64,000 nt of DNA from assembly GCA_963770035.1 (NCBI GenBank), contig CAVYON010000045.1:186001-250000 (forward strand). The letters run 5' to 3'. Positions 35,639 through 44,563 of the stretch are shown here, piece by piece (position 1 is the stretch's first letter; the number at the start of each line of letters is the position of its first letter). The notes beneath the pieces were generated by a model. It saw nothing but the letters and a program-made list of their open reading frames with translations. It was not told the DNA's origin and searched no databases. This DNA comes from Roseiarcus sp963770035 (GTDB lineage Bacteria > Pseudomonadota > Alphaproteobacteria > Rhizobiales > Beijerinckiaceae). A program made the translations under genes and the position numbers.

Positions 35639-37072
35639 ATGAGCGCAAAATCCGCGGTTCGCAACACCACCTGGGCCGAACTCAAGGTCGGCGACACCGC
35701 CAGCATCGAGCGGACCTGCTCGGTGCAGGATCTCATCCTGTTCGCTCACGTCTCGGGCAACCTGAACCCCCTGATGCTGCCGCCGGCGGGGTCCGCCGCG
35801 ACGAACGCTGACCTGCTCGCGCCTTCGATGTGGGTCGGCTCGCTCGTCTCGGCCGTCCTCGGCAACATCCTTCCCGGCCCGGGCACGCTCTATCGGGCGC
35901 AGGACCTGCGCTTCCTCGGCCGCGTGCATGTCGGCGACAGGGTCACGGTCACGGTCGTCTGCCGCGAGAAGCGCGAGACGCCGGTGGCCGTGTTCGACAC
36001 CCAGATCGTCAACGCCGTCGGGCAGATCGTTTGCGTGGGAACCGCCGAGATCGAGGCGCCGGCCGTCTCCCAGGTCACCGAGTCGCGCGACCTGCCGGCG
36101 CTGATCGTGGACTCGGTCGACCATTTCGGCGCGCTCGTGGCGAGGGCCGCCAAGCTGCCGCCGCTGAAGACCGCTATCGTCTGTCCCGACGACCACAATT
36201 CCCTGGGCGGCGCGCTGCTCTCGGCCAGGCGCGGCCTGATCGAGCCGATCCTGATCGGCGATCCGGAACGCATCAAAGCGGCAGCCAAGGCGCTCGACGC
36301 CGACCTTTCCGGGATTGCGATCGAGCCGATCGTCGACCCGCATCAGGCGGCCGCCCGCGCGGTGGCGATGGTGTTGGAAGGCAGGGTCGCCGCCGTTATG
36401 AAGGGGAACCTGCATTCGGACATCCTGCTCGGCGAGGTGGTCAAGAAGGACGGCGGTCTGCGCACGCAAAGGCGGATCAGCCACGTGTTCGCGCTCGACG
36501 TCCCGACGCTCGACGAGATCCTCTACATCTCCGACGCCGCGATCAACATCGCGCCGGACCTCATGACCAAGGTCGACATCGTGCAGAACGCGGTCGACCT
36601 CGCCCGCGCCTGCGGCCTCGACCAGCCGCGCGTCGGCATCCTCTCCGCCATCGAGACCATCAATCCGGCGATCCCCTCGACGCTGGACGCGGCGGTGCTG
36701 TCGAAAATGGCCGAGCGCGGACAAATCCGCGGCGCAATCGTCGACGGGCCGCTGGCGATGGACAACGCCATCGACATCGAGGCCGCGCGCACCAAGGGCA
36801 TCGCCTCGCTGGTCGCCGGCCACGCCAACGTGCTGATCGTTCCCAATCTCGAGTCCGGCAACATGCTCGCCAAGGAGCTCACCTTCATCGCCCGGGCCGA
36901 GGCGGCAGGGCTGGTGCTGGGCGCCAGGGTCCCGGTCATGCTGACGAGCCGGGCCGACAACGACCGGGCGCGGCTCGCCTCGTGTGCGCTGGCCCAGCTC
37001 TACCAGTACTATCGACGGGAAGGCCGGGCCTACGGCGGCGACGAGCCGCCGGTCGCCAAGGCCGCCGAGTGA
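35639..37072 (+). CDS. MaoC-phosphate acetyltransferase fusion
   Basis: 477 residues. Residues 1-150 are a MaoC-like hot-dog domain (LKVGDTASIERTCSVQDLILFAHVSGNLNPLML, here shown in part, with the DLILFAHVSGNLNP hydratase-like motif); residues 155-470 are a phosphate acetyl/butyryltransferase domain (AIVCPDDHNSLGGAL, KGNLHSDILLG, VPNLESGNMLAKEL). It exchanges acyl-CoA and phosphate. ATG 35639 matches the domain start. Acetate kinase follows after 24 bp, completing acyl-CoA to acyl-phosphate to ATP, either acetate overflow or acetate assimilation. The hot-dog part may target it to short 3-hydroxyacyl or crotonyl intermediates of the PHB cycle (inference). Confidence 0.87.
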   Translation: MSAKSAVRNTTWAELKVGDTASIERTCSVQDLILFAHVSGNLNPLMLPPAGSAATNADLLAPSMWVGSLVSAVLGNILPGPGTLYRAQDLRFLGRVHVGDRVTVTVVCREKRETPVAVFDTQIVNAVGQIVCVGTAEIEAPAVSQVTESRDLPALIVDSVDHFGALVARAAKLPPLKTAIVCPDDHNSLGGALLSARRGLIEPILIGDPERIKAAAKALDADLSGIAIEPIVDPHQAAARAVAMVLEGRVAAVMKGNLHSDILLGEVVKKDGGLRTQRRISHVFALDVPTLDEILYISDAAINIAPDLMTKVDIVQNAVDLARACGLDQPRVGILSAIETINPAIPSTLDAAVLSKMAERGQIRGAIVDGPLAMDNAIDIEAARTKGIASLVAGHANVLIVPNLESGNMLAKELTFIARAEAAGLVLGARVPVMLTSRADNDRARLASCALAQLYQYYRREGRAYGGDEPPVAKAAE

Positions 37073-37096
37073 CCCATTGACCGCGGAGCAACTCCC

Positions 37097-38302
37097 TTGA
37101 GCAACATCGTCCTGACTTTCAACGCCGGCTCGTCTTCCCTGAAGTTCGCCGCCTTCGGCGCCGACAACGGTGTCCTGAATCATCTCGCCGCCGGCCAGGT
37201 CGAAGGCATCGGCGCGACGCCCAAGGGCTCGGTGAAATCGTCGACCGGCGACAAGACCGATCTCGTCTTCGACCCGGCGGCCGGCAAGCTCGACCACGAA
37301 GCGGCGACGAACGTCATTCTCGGCTGGTTGCGCCACGTCGGCTATGCGGATGGGATCGTCGCCGTCGGCCACCGCGTCGTCCATGGCGGCCCGGACATGG
37401 CCGCGCCGATGCTGATCGATCAGGCGACCCTGCAAAGACTTCGCCAGCTCATCCCGCTCGCGCCGCTGCATCAGCCGCACAACCTGGCCGGTATCGAAGC
37501 GGCGATCAAAGCTTTCCCTGGAAAGCCGCAAGTCGCCTGCTTCGACACGGCCTTCCATCGCAGCCATCCGTTCGTGGCCGACACCTTCGCCCTGCCGCGC
37601 GCCTATTACGACGAAGGCGTCCGGCGCTACGGATTCCACGGGCTGTCCTACGAATACATCGCGCGCGCGCTGACCAAGATCGCCCCGCAGATCGCGCGCG
37701 AGGACGTCATCGTCGCCCATCTCGGCAACGGCGCCTCGATGTGCGCGATCAAGAACGGCCGCTCGATGGCCTCGACCATGGGCTTCACCGCACTCGACGG
37801 CCTGCCGATGGGCACGCGCTGCGGCCAGCTCGACCCGGGCGTTGTGCTCTATCTGATGGCCGAGAAAAAGATGAGCGCCCAGCAGATCTCGGACCTCCTC
37901 TACAAGGAGTCGGGGCTCAAGGGCATGTCGGGGATCTCCCAGGACATGCGGGAGCTCGAGGCCTCGGATAGCCCTGCGGCGCGCGACGCGATCGATTATT
38001 TCGTCTCCCACATCCGCCGCGAGTTGGCCGGCCTCGCCGCCACGGTCGATGGCGTGGAGGGCGTCGTCTTCACCGGGGGCATCGGCGAACATTCCTGGCG
38101 GGTGCGCAAGGCCGTGCTCACCGGCATGGAATGGATGGGCATCGAGATCGACGAGGAAGCCAATCGCGCCAGTGCGCAGATCATCAGCGCGCAGTCTTCC
38201 CCCGCCACGATCTTCGTTCTTCCAACGGACGAAGAGCACATGATCGCCAGCCACACTGTCGAACTCACGAAGGTCGGCGGGACGAAACCCTCGGCAGCTT
38301 AA
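37097..38302 (+). CDS. ackA: Acetate kinase
   Basis: 401 residues. Signature VLTFNAGSSSLKFAAF at the N-terminus, GHRVVHGGPDM (substrate Arg/His), FDTAFH, GFHGLSYEY, HLGNGASMCAIKNGRSMASTMG and the ATP-site GGIGEHS. It interconverts acetyl phosphate + ADP and acetate + ATP. The start is TTG 37097 with GGAG 8 bp upstream. Second gene of the Pta-AckA-DUF3141 operon. Confidence 0.93.
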   Translation: MSNIVLTFNAGSSSLKFAAFGADNGVLNHLAAGQVEGIGATPKGSVKSSTGDKTDLVFDPAAGKLDHEAATNVILGWLRHVGYADGIVAVGHRVVHGGPDMAAPMLIDQATLQRLRQLIPLAPLHQPHNLAGIEAAIKAFPGKPQVACFDTAFHRSHPFVADTFALPRAYYDEGVRRYGFHGLSYEYIARALTKIAPQIAREDVIVAHLGNGASMCAIKNGRSMASTMGFTALDGLPMGTRCGQLDPGVVLYLMAEKKMSAQQISDLLYKESGLKGMSGISQDMRELEASDSPAARDAIDYFVSHIRRELAGLAATVDGVEGVVFTGGIGEHSWRVRKAVLTGMEWMGIEIDEEANRASAQIISAQSSPATIFVLPTDEEHMIASHTVELTKVGGTKPSAA

Positions 38303-38316
38303 CCAAGGCAAATGCG

Positions 38317-40797
38317 ATGACCTCGACCTACAGCCCCGGAACCGAAGCTCAGCGCGCCGCGCAGGACGCGACCGTGGCCGCCCACCAGTTCGAACAGATG
38401 ATGTTCGTCATGAGCCGCCGCATCGAGCGGGCGGCGCAGGACCACGGGCAGCGCCTGCAGAAGTTCTGGACTGACGCGGCCGAGGTCCAGCGCCGCCTCG
38501 CCCAATCGCAGAAAGACGGCAAGCTTGCCGAGGACGCCAAGGCCTACGCCGTCGACGCCCAGCAGCGAAACACGCTCACGCTCGAGGTTCTGCGCGAGCG
38601 GGCCGAGCAGGACATCGCGCACGAGGAGGCGGGCACCCCGCCGGTGCTCATTTATGACCACGAGGTCGTCCTTGACGGCAGGACTTTGCCGCGGCCGACC
38701 AACAAGATGCTGCTCAAGATCCTTCCGCCCGCCGGGGTCGAGGTGAAGGCCTGGAAGCGCCCGTACATGATCGTCGATCCGCGCGCCGGACACGGCGCCG
38801 GCATCGGCGGGTTCAAGTCGGACAGCCAGGTCGGCGTCGCGCTGCACGACGGCCACCCCGTCTATTTCGTCGTATTCCGCCCGCATCCGGAGCCGGGCCA
38901 GACCCTCGCCGACGTCATGCGGTCCGAAGCCGCCTTCGTCGCCAAGATCGGCGAGCTCCACCCCGATGCGCCCAAGCCCATCATCGTCGGCAACTGCCAG
39001 GGCGGCTGGGCGAGCCTCATCATGGCGGCGGCCAACCCGGACATCAGCGGGCCTCTGGTCGTCAACGGCGCGCCGGTCGCCTACTGGTCCGGCCGCCTCG
39101 GCGAGAACCCGATGCGCTACAACGGCGGCCTGCTCGGCGGCGCGCTGCCGGCGCTGCTTCTTTCCGACATGGGCAACGGCGAGTTCGACGGCGCCCACCT
39201 CGTCAGCAATTTCGAGCAGCTCAATCCCGGCCGCAACTACTTCGGCAAGTACTACGACCTGTTCGCGGCGCCGGAAATGACGCGCAAGAGCTTCCTCGAG
39301 TTCGAGAAATGGTGGGGCGGCTTCCACTTCCTGAACGAGCAGGAGATCCACTGGATCGTCGAGAACCTGTTCATCGGCAACAAGCTGTCCCGCCACGAAG
39401 CGAACATCGAGCCGGGGCGGCCGATCGACCTCAAGGCGATCCGTTCGCCGATCATCGTGTTCGCCTCCCGCGGCGACAACATCACCCCGCCGCAGCAGGC
39501 GCTCAACTGGATCGTCGACACCTACGCCGACGAGCACGAGATCAAGATCCGCGGCCAGCGCATCATCTACATGGTGCACGACAAGGTCGGCCATCTCGGC
39601 ATCTTTGTCTCTTCCTCGATCGCCAAGAAGGAGCACGCCGAGGTCACCTCGACGATGAAAACGATCGAAGCGCTGGCGCCCGGCCTCTATGAGATGACGA
39701 TCGACGATCAGATCGGAGAGGGCGTGGACGCGCGCTTCACGGTGAGCTTCCACGAGCGCAAGCTCACCGACATTCTCGCCATCGACGACAACGACCGCAC
39801 CGACGAGCGTGACTTCGCCGCGGTCGAGCGGTTCTCGGAGCTCGGCGCGGAGCTTTACGAGCTCTGGGCCCGTCCGCTCGTTCAATCGTGGGTGACGCCG
39901 CAGGTCGCCGATCTCCTCAAGACGACGCATCCGGCCCGCGTGGCGCGCGCAATGTTCGGCGACGCCAATCCGTTGATGAAGGGAGTGGCCGAACAGGCGA
40001 CGAAAGTTGCAGCGGCGCGGCAGCCAGCCAACCCGGACAACCCGTTTTTGTTCGCCGAGAAGTTGTGGGCCAGCGGCGTGGAGAACGCGTTTGACGCCTT
40101 TCGCGACTTCCGCGACGCGATGTACGAGCTGACCTTCTTCGGCATCTACAGCTCGCCCGCCATGTTGCGTCTCGGCGAGAAGTTTGCCTTCGAACGCACC
40201 CGCAAGGATCCCAAGGCGCTCCGCTTCCTGCCGGAGGTGCAGTCGGTGCTGCTCAACATCGACCGCGGCGGCTTCGAGGAGGCGGTGATCCGCATGCTGA
40301 TCCTGATGGCCGATTCGCGCGCGACCGTTCGGCGCGACCGCCTCGAGCGGTCAGCCAAGGTCCTGGGCCATGACGAGCCTTTCGCCTCGCTCGGCGCAGA
40401 AAAGCGTGCGGCCCTCATCCATGAGCAGTCGCTGATCGCCGAGTTCGAGCGCGATCGCGCCACCGAGACCCTGCCGGACCTGCTGCCGGAGCTGGACGAT
40501 CGTCAGCGGGCGATCGAGGTGGTCGAGTATATCGCCGGCGCGATCGAGGAAATGGAGCCCGCCACGATCCAGCTCGTGCAGCGCTTCCATGCGGTGCTCG
40601 GCCTCAAAGGCCTCGCGCTGCCGGCGCCGCGCCACGATCCGCTGCGGGCGAGCGAGACCGTGCGCGACGAACTGGGCGAGCCGGCCCCGCTGGACGCCGT
40701 CGCGGCGCTCGAACCGGAGGCGGTGGCCGAAACCTCGAAGCCCGTCGAGGCCGCCAAGCCGAGGAGCCGCGGCCGCGCGCGCGAGGCGGCCGAATAA
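38317..40797 (+). CDS. DUF3141 protein, PhaC-like alpha/beta hydrolase
   Basis: 826 residues. N-terminal helical region (MFVMSRRIERAAQDHGQRL), then an alpha/beta-hydrolase core whose nucleophile elbow is G-N-C-Q-G with Cys227 (VGNCQGGWASL), the cysteine lipase box of polyhydroxyalkanoate synthases, followed by a C-terminal helical extension and a disordered Ala/Arg tail. A PHA-synthase-like or transacylase activity is likely but unproved. ATG 38317 lies 14 bp after ackA. The family often travels with Pta and AckA, fitting a link between acyl-phosphate and PHB metabolism. Confidence 0.82.
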   Translation: MTSTYSPGTEAQRAAQDATVAAHQFEQMMFVMSRRIERAAQDHGQRLQKFWTDAAEVQRRLAQSQKDGKLAEDAKAYAVDAQQRNTLTLEVLRERAEQDIAHEEAGTPPVLIYDHEVVLDGRTLPRPTNKMLLKILPPAGVEVKAWKRPYMIVDPRAGHGAGIGGFKSDSQVGVALHDGHPVYFVVFRPHPEPGQTLADVMRSEAAFVAKIGELHPDAPKPIIVGNCQGGWASLIMAAANPDISGPLVVNGAPVAYWSGRLGENPMRYNGGLLGGALPALLLSDMGNGEFDGAHLVSNFEQLNPGRNYFGKYYDLFAAPEMTRKSFLEFEKWWGGFHFLNEQEIHWIVENLFIGNKLSRHEANIEPGRPIDLKAIRSPIIVFASRGDNITPPQQALNWIVDTYADEHEIKIRGQRIIYMVHDKVGHLGIFVSSSIAKKEHAEVTSTMKTIEALAPGLYEMTIDDQIGEGVDARFTVSFHERKLTDILAIDDNDRTDERDFAAVERFSELGAELYELWARPLVQSWVTPQVADLLKTTHPARVARAMFGDANPLMKGVAEQATKVAAARQPANPDNPFLFAEKLWASGVENAFDAFRDFRDAMYELTFFGIYSSPAMLRLGEKFAFERTRKDPKALRFLPEVQSVLLNIDRGGFEEAVIRMLILMADSRATVRRDRLERSAKVLGHDEPFASLGAEKRAALIHEQSLIAEFERDRATETLPDLLPELDDRQRAIEVVEYIAGAIEEMEPATIQLVQRFHAVLGLKGLALPAPRHDPLRASETVRDELGEPAPLDAVAALEPEAVAETSKPVEAAKPRSRGRAREAAE

Positions 40798-41210
40798 GAC
40801 CCAACCCGGTGAGCGGCGGCGCGCCGTCGATCCCCGCGACGCCCCGGCTGCAAAATGACCGGGTAAACCCCGTGGGGCCGGCGCGGCGTCCGGGCTGCGC
40901 GCTCGCGCGCCGGGGGAAGGGAACGCCGACGCCGTTCGCAACCAAGCCGCGCCCGGTCGCGCACCTCGTTTCGCCCGCTCGCAATAATCCTCGCGTCCTA
41001 TGTGACAAAACGGCTGCGAAGTCCGCCGAGGGCAAAGACCGCCAGTTCGCCCTCCAGGGGCGGCGGCGCCTGCGGGCAGAGGGGCGCTTGATGTCCGGCG
41101 ACCGCTCCCTCCTCACGGGGACCACGCGCGCTCTCGAAGGTGCGCCGATCGCCCTCGCCGGGACGAGAGGCGTCGGAAGCCTGTGCAACCGGCTCCAGGT
41201 CCGTTCCCCT
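40798..41210. other. Intergenic stretch with nothing recognised
   Basis: About 410 bp of very GC-rich sequence between the DUF3141 gene and the convergent small gene. Frames here are compositional artefacts. No clear terminator, repeat or RNA seen. Confidence 0.4.
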
Positions 41211-41609
41211 TTAACTCATGGCGGCGCCCGTCGCTGCGGCGGTCCGGGCTTTCGCCACCTGCAGGGTCGTCAACGAGCGGACGAGGCGGGCGTCCTCGTC
41301 GTAAAGCAGGTTCGCTTCGATGTTCAGCGCCACGACCAACAGACCGCAGGCAACGGGAACGTTCGTTTCGCAATGCAGATTGTAGAGCTTCCTCAGTCCG
41401 CGCACGACGTCGAAGCGGAACTTATCGTCGCGCTCATCGACGTGATCGAGCAGACACTCCCAATACTGGGCAAATAGATTGATGGTGGCCCAGGACAGCC
41501 GCTCGTCTTCAGGCCCGAGTTTCGCCAGTTCGGGCACGACGTCCAGAAACTCCTCGAGGAGTTGGGACCCGCGCGGCTCTCCCGCCTTCGTCCGCAGATT
41601 GTCGTGCAT
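41211..41609 (-). CDS. Hypothetical helical protein
   Basis: 132 residues from ATG 41609 (MHDNLRTKAGEPRGSQ); an upstream ATG at 41633 would add 8. The sequence is strongly helical and acidic (LLEEFLDVVPELAKLGPEDERL, NLFAQYWECLLDHVDERDD). No family recognised. Stands alone between convergent and co-oriented neighbours. Confidence 0.55.
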   Translation of the reverse strand: MHDNLRTKAGEPRGSQLLEEFLDVVPELAKLGPEDERLSWATINLFAQYWECLLDHVDERDDKFRFDVVRGLRKLYNLHCETNVPVACGLLVVALNIEANLLYDEDARLVRSLTTLQVAKARTAAATGAAMS

Positions 41610-41741
41610 CGTTGCAACCGCTTTTGAGCGCAAGAAATACGCGCATGGGTTGAAGTTGACATCATTGTGCTACCGACGGGTTACCGGCGCGCTCTGCCGG
41701 AAAGCGCTCTCCCCTTCGAAGGGAAGCAGGGCCCAACGCCG

Positions 41742-43637
41742 TCAGATTTCGATCTCCCGCCCGATCTCCACCACGTGGTCGCAGGGCAGCGCGAGGTAGT
41801 CGCTTAGGCGGCCCGAGTTGCGGTTCATCGCCGCGAACACGGCCTCCTGCCAGCGCGGCAGTCCCCGACCGTCCTCGGCCGGGACGATCGTCTCGGCGCC
41901 GACGTAGAACGTCACGTCATCGAGATCGATCTGTGCGCCCTGCTTCTTGCATTCGGCGAGAATTGCCGGAATATCAGGATGCTCCATGAAGCCGATCCTC
42001 GCCTCGGCGCGCCAGAAATGGTCGGCTTCGTGCATCACCGTCACCCGTTCCTCCGGGTCGGTCCAGGGAACCAAAAGCGTGGACATGGTCAGCGCCAATA
42101 CCTCTTCGTGGAGCGCGCGGTTCTGACGCACATGCCAGGCCATGACCGGCGGCGTCTTGTCCTTGGCGCGGGTCAGGAACACCGCGGAGCCAGGCACGCG
42201 CACGATCTTGCCGGCTTTCAGCAGCTCGTCCAAAGCCGATAGGGGGATGAGTTCCGCCTCGACCCGGGCCTGCACCGCCGTCGCGCCGCGGTGCCATATC
42301 CACATCGCGCCATAGACCAGCGAGGCGAGCAGCAGCGGAACCCAGCCGCCCTGGAGGACCTTCGCCAGGTTGGCGGCGAGGAAGCTGGCGTCGACCAGGA
42401 CGAAGCCGGCGGCGATCGAGCCCGCCGCCCAGACCGGCCAGTTCCAGATCTCGCGCATGGCGATGAACAGGAGCACGCTCGTCAACAGCATGGTGGCCGA
42501 CACCGCGATGCCGTAAGCGGCCGCGAGATTGTCGGACTTGCCAAAGCCGATCGTCAGCAGGAGGGTGACGATCATCAGAAGCCAGTTGACCGCGCCGACG
42601 TAGATCTGGCCGTAGCCCTCCTCGGAGGTCTGCGTGATCGTCATGCGCGGCAGCCAGCCGAGCTGGATCGCCTGACGGGTCATCGAATAGGCGCCGGTGA
42701 TGATCGATTGGCTGGCGATCACGGTGGCGATGGTCGCCAGAACGATCAGCGGGGTCAATAGCGGCCCCGGGCACAGGCGGTAGAAGATATTGCCTTCTGT
42801 CGATGCCCCGGCGAGCACGATTGCAGCCTGTCCGGCGTAGTTCAGGATCAGCGCCGGAAACACCACGGCCCACCACGACAGCCGGATCGGCCCGACGCCG
42901 AAATGGCCCATATCGGCGTAGAGCGCCTCGGCGCCGGTGACGCACAGAAACACGCCGCCGAGGACGAGAAAGCCGGTCGTCCCGCCACGCATCAGGTAGT
43001 CGAGTTCCCAGAATGGATTGATCGCCCTGACGACGTCCGGGTGCTGAATGATGCCGTGGACGCCAAGCAGGGCGATTACGACGAACCAGACGAGCATGAT
43101 CGGTCCGAAGGCGCGACCGATGGCGGCGGTCCCGAACGGCTGGACGGCGAACAAGGCGAGCAGGATGACCGCCGCCGCCGGCAACACGTAGGTTTGCAGG
43201 CTCGGAGCAATCTGCTCCACGCCTTCGAGGGCCGAGAGCACGGAGATCGCCGGGGTGATGGCGCCGTCGCCATAGATGAGCGACGCTCCGAACAAGCCGA
43301 CGGCGATGATAATCGGCCGCCGATGCTTCTTGACGCCGAGCAGGGTCATCAGCGCGATGATGCCGCCCTCCCCGTCGTTGTCGATCCGCATGGCGAAGTT
43401 GACGTACTTGACGGCGGTGATGATGAAGAGGGTCCACACGATCAGCGACAGCGCGCCCAGCGTTGCGGACGGGTCCGGATGGGCCCCCGTGGAGTCCAGC
43501 ACGGTTTTCAGCGTATAGAGCGGACTCGTGCCGATGTCGCCGAACACGACCCCGAGCGCGGCGAGGGCGGCGAACGCCGTGTGTCGGGACGAAGAGGTCA
43601 GGGTGTCGCTCGCCGCTTCCGCCATTGCCTGTCCCAA
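41742..43637 (-). CDS. kup: Kup-family low-affinity potassium transporter
   Basis: 631 residues. The Kup/HAK/KT signature is intact: LGVVFGDIGTSPLYTLKTVL at the N-terminus, VKYVNFAMRIDNDGEGGIIALM, LIYGDGAITPAISVLSALEG, then 12 predicted TM helices and a C-terminal cytosolic domain (ERVTVMHEADHFWRAEAR… TFYVGAETI). It imports K+ with protons, typically for osmotic or acid conditions. ATG 43637 (MGQAMAEAASDTLT) fits. Divergent from the transglutaminase-like peptidase gene. Confidence 0.93.
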   Translation of the reverse strand: MGQAMAEAASDTLTSSSRHTAFAALAALGVVFGDIGTSPLYTLKTVLDSTGAHPDPSATLGALSLIVWTLFIITAVKYVNFAMRIDNDGEGGIIALMTLLGVKKHRRPIIIAVGLFGASLIYGDGAITPAISVLSALEGVEQIAPSLQTYVLPAAAVILLALFAVQPFGTAAIGRAFGPIMLVWFVVIALLGVHGIIQHPDVVRAINPFWELDYLMRGGTTGFLVLGGVFLCVTGAEALYADMGHFGVGPIRLSWWAVVFPALILNYAGQAAIVLAGASTEGNIFYRLCPGPLLTPLIVLATIATVIASQSIITGAYSMTRQAIQLGWLPRMTITQTSEEGYGQIYVGAVNWLLMIVTLLLTIGFGKSDNLAAAYGIAVSATMLLTSVLLFIAMREIWNWPVWAAGSIAAGFVLVDASFLAANLAKVLQGGWVPLLLASLVYGAMWIWHRGATAVQARVEAELIPLSALDELLKAGKIVRVPGSAVFLTRAKDKTPPVMAWHVRQNRALHEEVLALTMSTLLVPWTDPEERVTVMHEADHFWRAEARIGFMEHPDIPAILAECKKQGAQIDLDDVTFYVGAETIVPAEDGRGLPRWQEAVFAAMNRNSGRLSDYLALPCDHVVEIGREIEI

Positions 43638-43720
43638 CGCCCCGCTCCGCCGTCTCCGTCATAGCCGATCGCGAAGAAGGACAACAAACTCTTGACCGCA
43701 AGGAGACCCCGGCGGCTTTC

Positions 43721-43753
43721 ACGGTAAACGTTCCGCAACGGAACACGGTAAAC
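43721..43753. promoter_or_regulatory. Palindrome between direct repeats upstream of kup
   Basis: The 9-mer ACGGTAAAC occurs at 43721-43729 and again at 43745-43753, separated by the perfect palindrome GTTCCG-CAA-CGGAAC (43730-43744). It lies about 85 bp upstream of the kup start and 145 bp upstream of the divergent gene. A regulator site is likely by form and position; the regulator is unknown. Confidence 0.45.
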
Positions 43754-43897
43754 CGGGAATGAAGCAAACGCATTGTCAAGATTAAGAAATTTCACCTGGG
43801 CCGAAGGCCCCGATCGATAAAATTCGAGCGAATTTTTTGCGCTGGCGCCAAGCGGCGACCGCGATGCTGCCCTCATCGAACGACGTCAGGCGCGCTC

Positions 43898-44527
43898 ATG
43901 GTCAACCGAGTTCTCTCCTTCGTCAGCGCAGCGGTCATCCTTGGGCTGGCGTGGAACAGCTTCGGCGAAGCCTCGGAAGGTCTGCCGAAGGCGAGCTACA
44001 CCCCGGTCGGCGCGCAGACCACCATTCCCTACGGCTGGGTCGATTTCTGCAGCCGGCACGCCGAGGAATGCGCCTCTGGCAAGCGCGACCCCGTCGACCT
44101 CCACCTGACCCGTCAGACCTGGAAGACCCTCAACGACGTCAATTCTCTGGCCAACACCACGATCGAGCCGATCAGCAACCTCGACCACTGGGGCACCACG
44201 CTCGACCACTGGGACTATCCCGTGGACGGCAAGGGGGATTGCAAGATCTATGCGCTGTTCAAGCGAAAGCTCTTGATCGAGCGCGGCTTCCCGCGACAAG
44301 CGCTGCTGATGACGATCGTGCGCGACCTCAACGGCGACGGCCATGCGGTGCTGACCGTCAAGACGGACCGTGGCGATTTTGTGCTCGACAATCTGGTCGA
44401 CGACATCCGCCCATGGAACGTGACCGGCTACACCTTCTACAAGCGCCAGGCTCAGGACGACCCGAACGTCTGGTTGAGCCTCGGCGGCGCGAAGGCTCCG
44501 GCGCCGGCGGAATCGGCAAGCCAGTAG
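43898..44527 (+). CDS. Bacterial transglutaminase-like cysteine peptidase (BTLCP, periplasmic)
   Basis: 209 residues. Signal peptide or anchor at 1-25 (LSFVSAAVILGLAWNSFGEA). Catalytic triad visible: Cys115 in KGDCKIYAL, His149 in GDGHAVLTV and Asp164 in FVLDNL, matching the BTLCP (LapG-like) family. Known members such as LapG cleave adhesins when c-di-GMP is low; no LapA/LapD is in the window, so the target is unknown. The c-di-GMP enzyme at 404 makes a link conceivable but distant. Confidence 0.85.
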   Translation: MVNRVLSFVSAAVILGLAWNSFGEASEGLPKASYTPVGAQTTIPYGWVDFCSRHAEECASGKRDPVDLHLTRQTWKTLNDVNSLANTTIEPISNLDHWGTTLDHWDYPVDGKGDCKIYALFKRKLLIERGFPRQALLMTIVRDLNGDGHAVLTVKTDRGDFVLDNLVDDIRPWNVTGYTFYKRQAQDDPNVWLSLGGAKAPAPAESASQ

Positions 44528-44563
44528 GCTCGGACGCGCGGCGGACGGACAACTGCCGGCGGG

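Noticed and set aside
38131..38316. Upstream extension of the DUF3141 gene
   Set aside because: Overlaps the end of ackA and is not family-like; ATG 38317 begins the conserved part.
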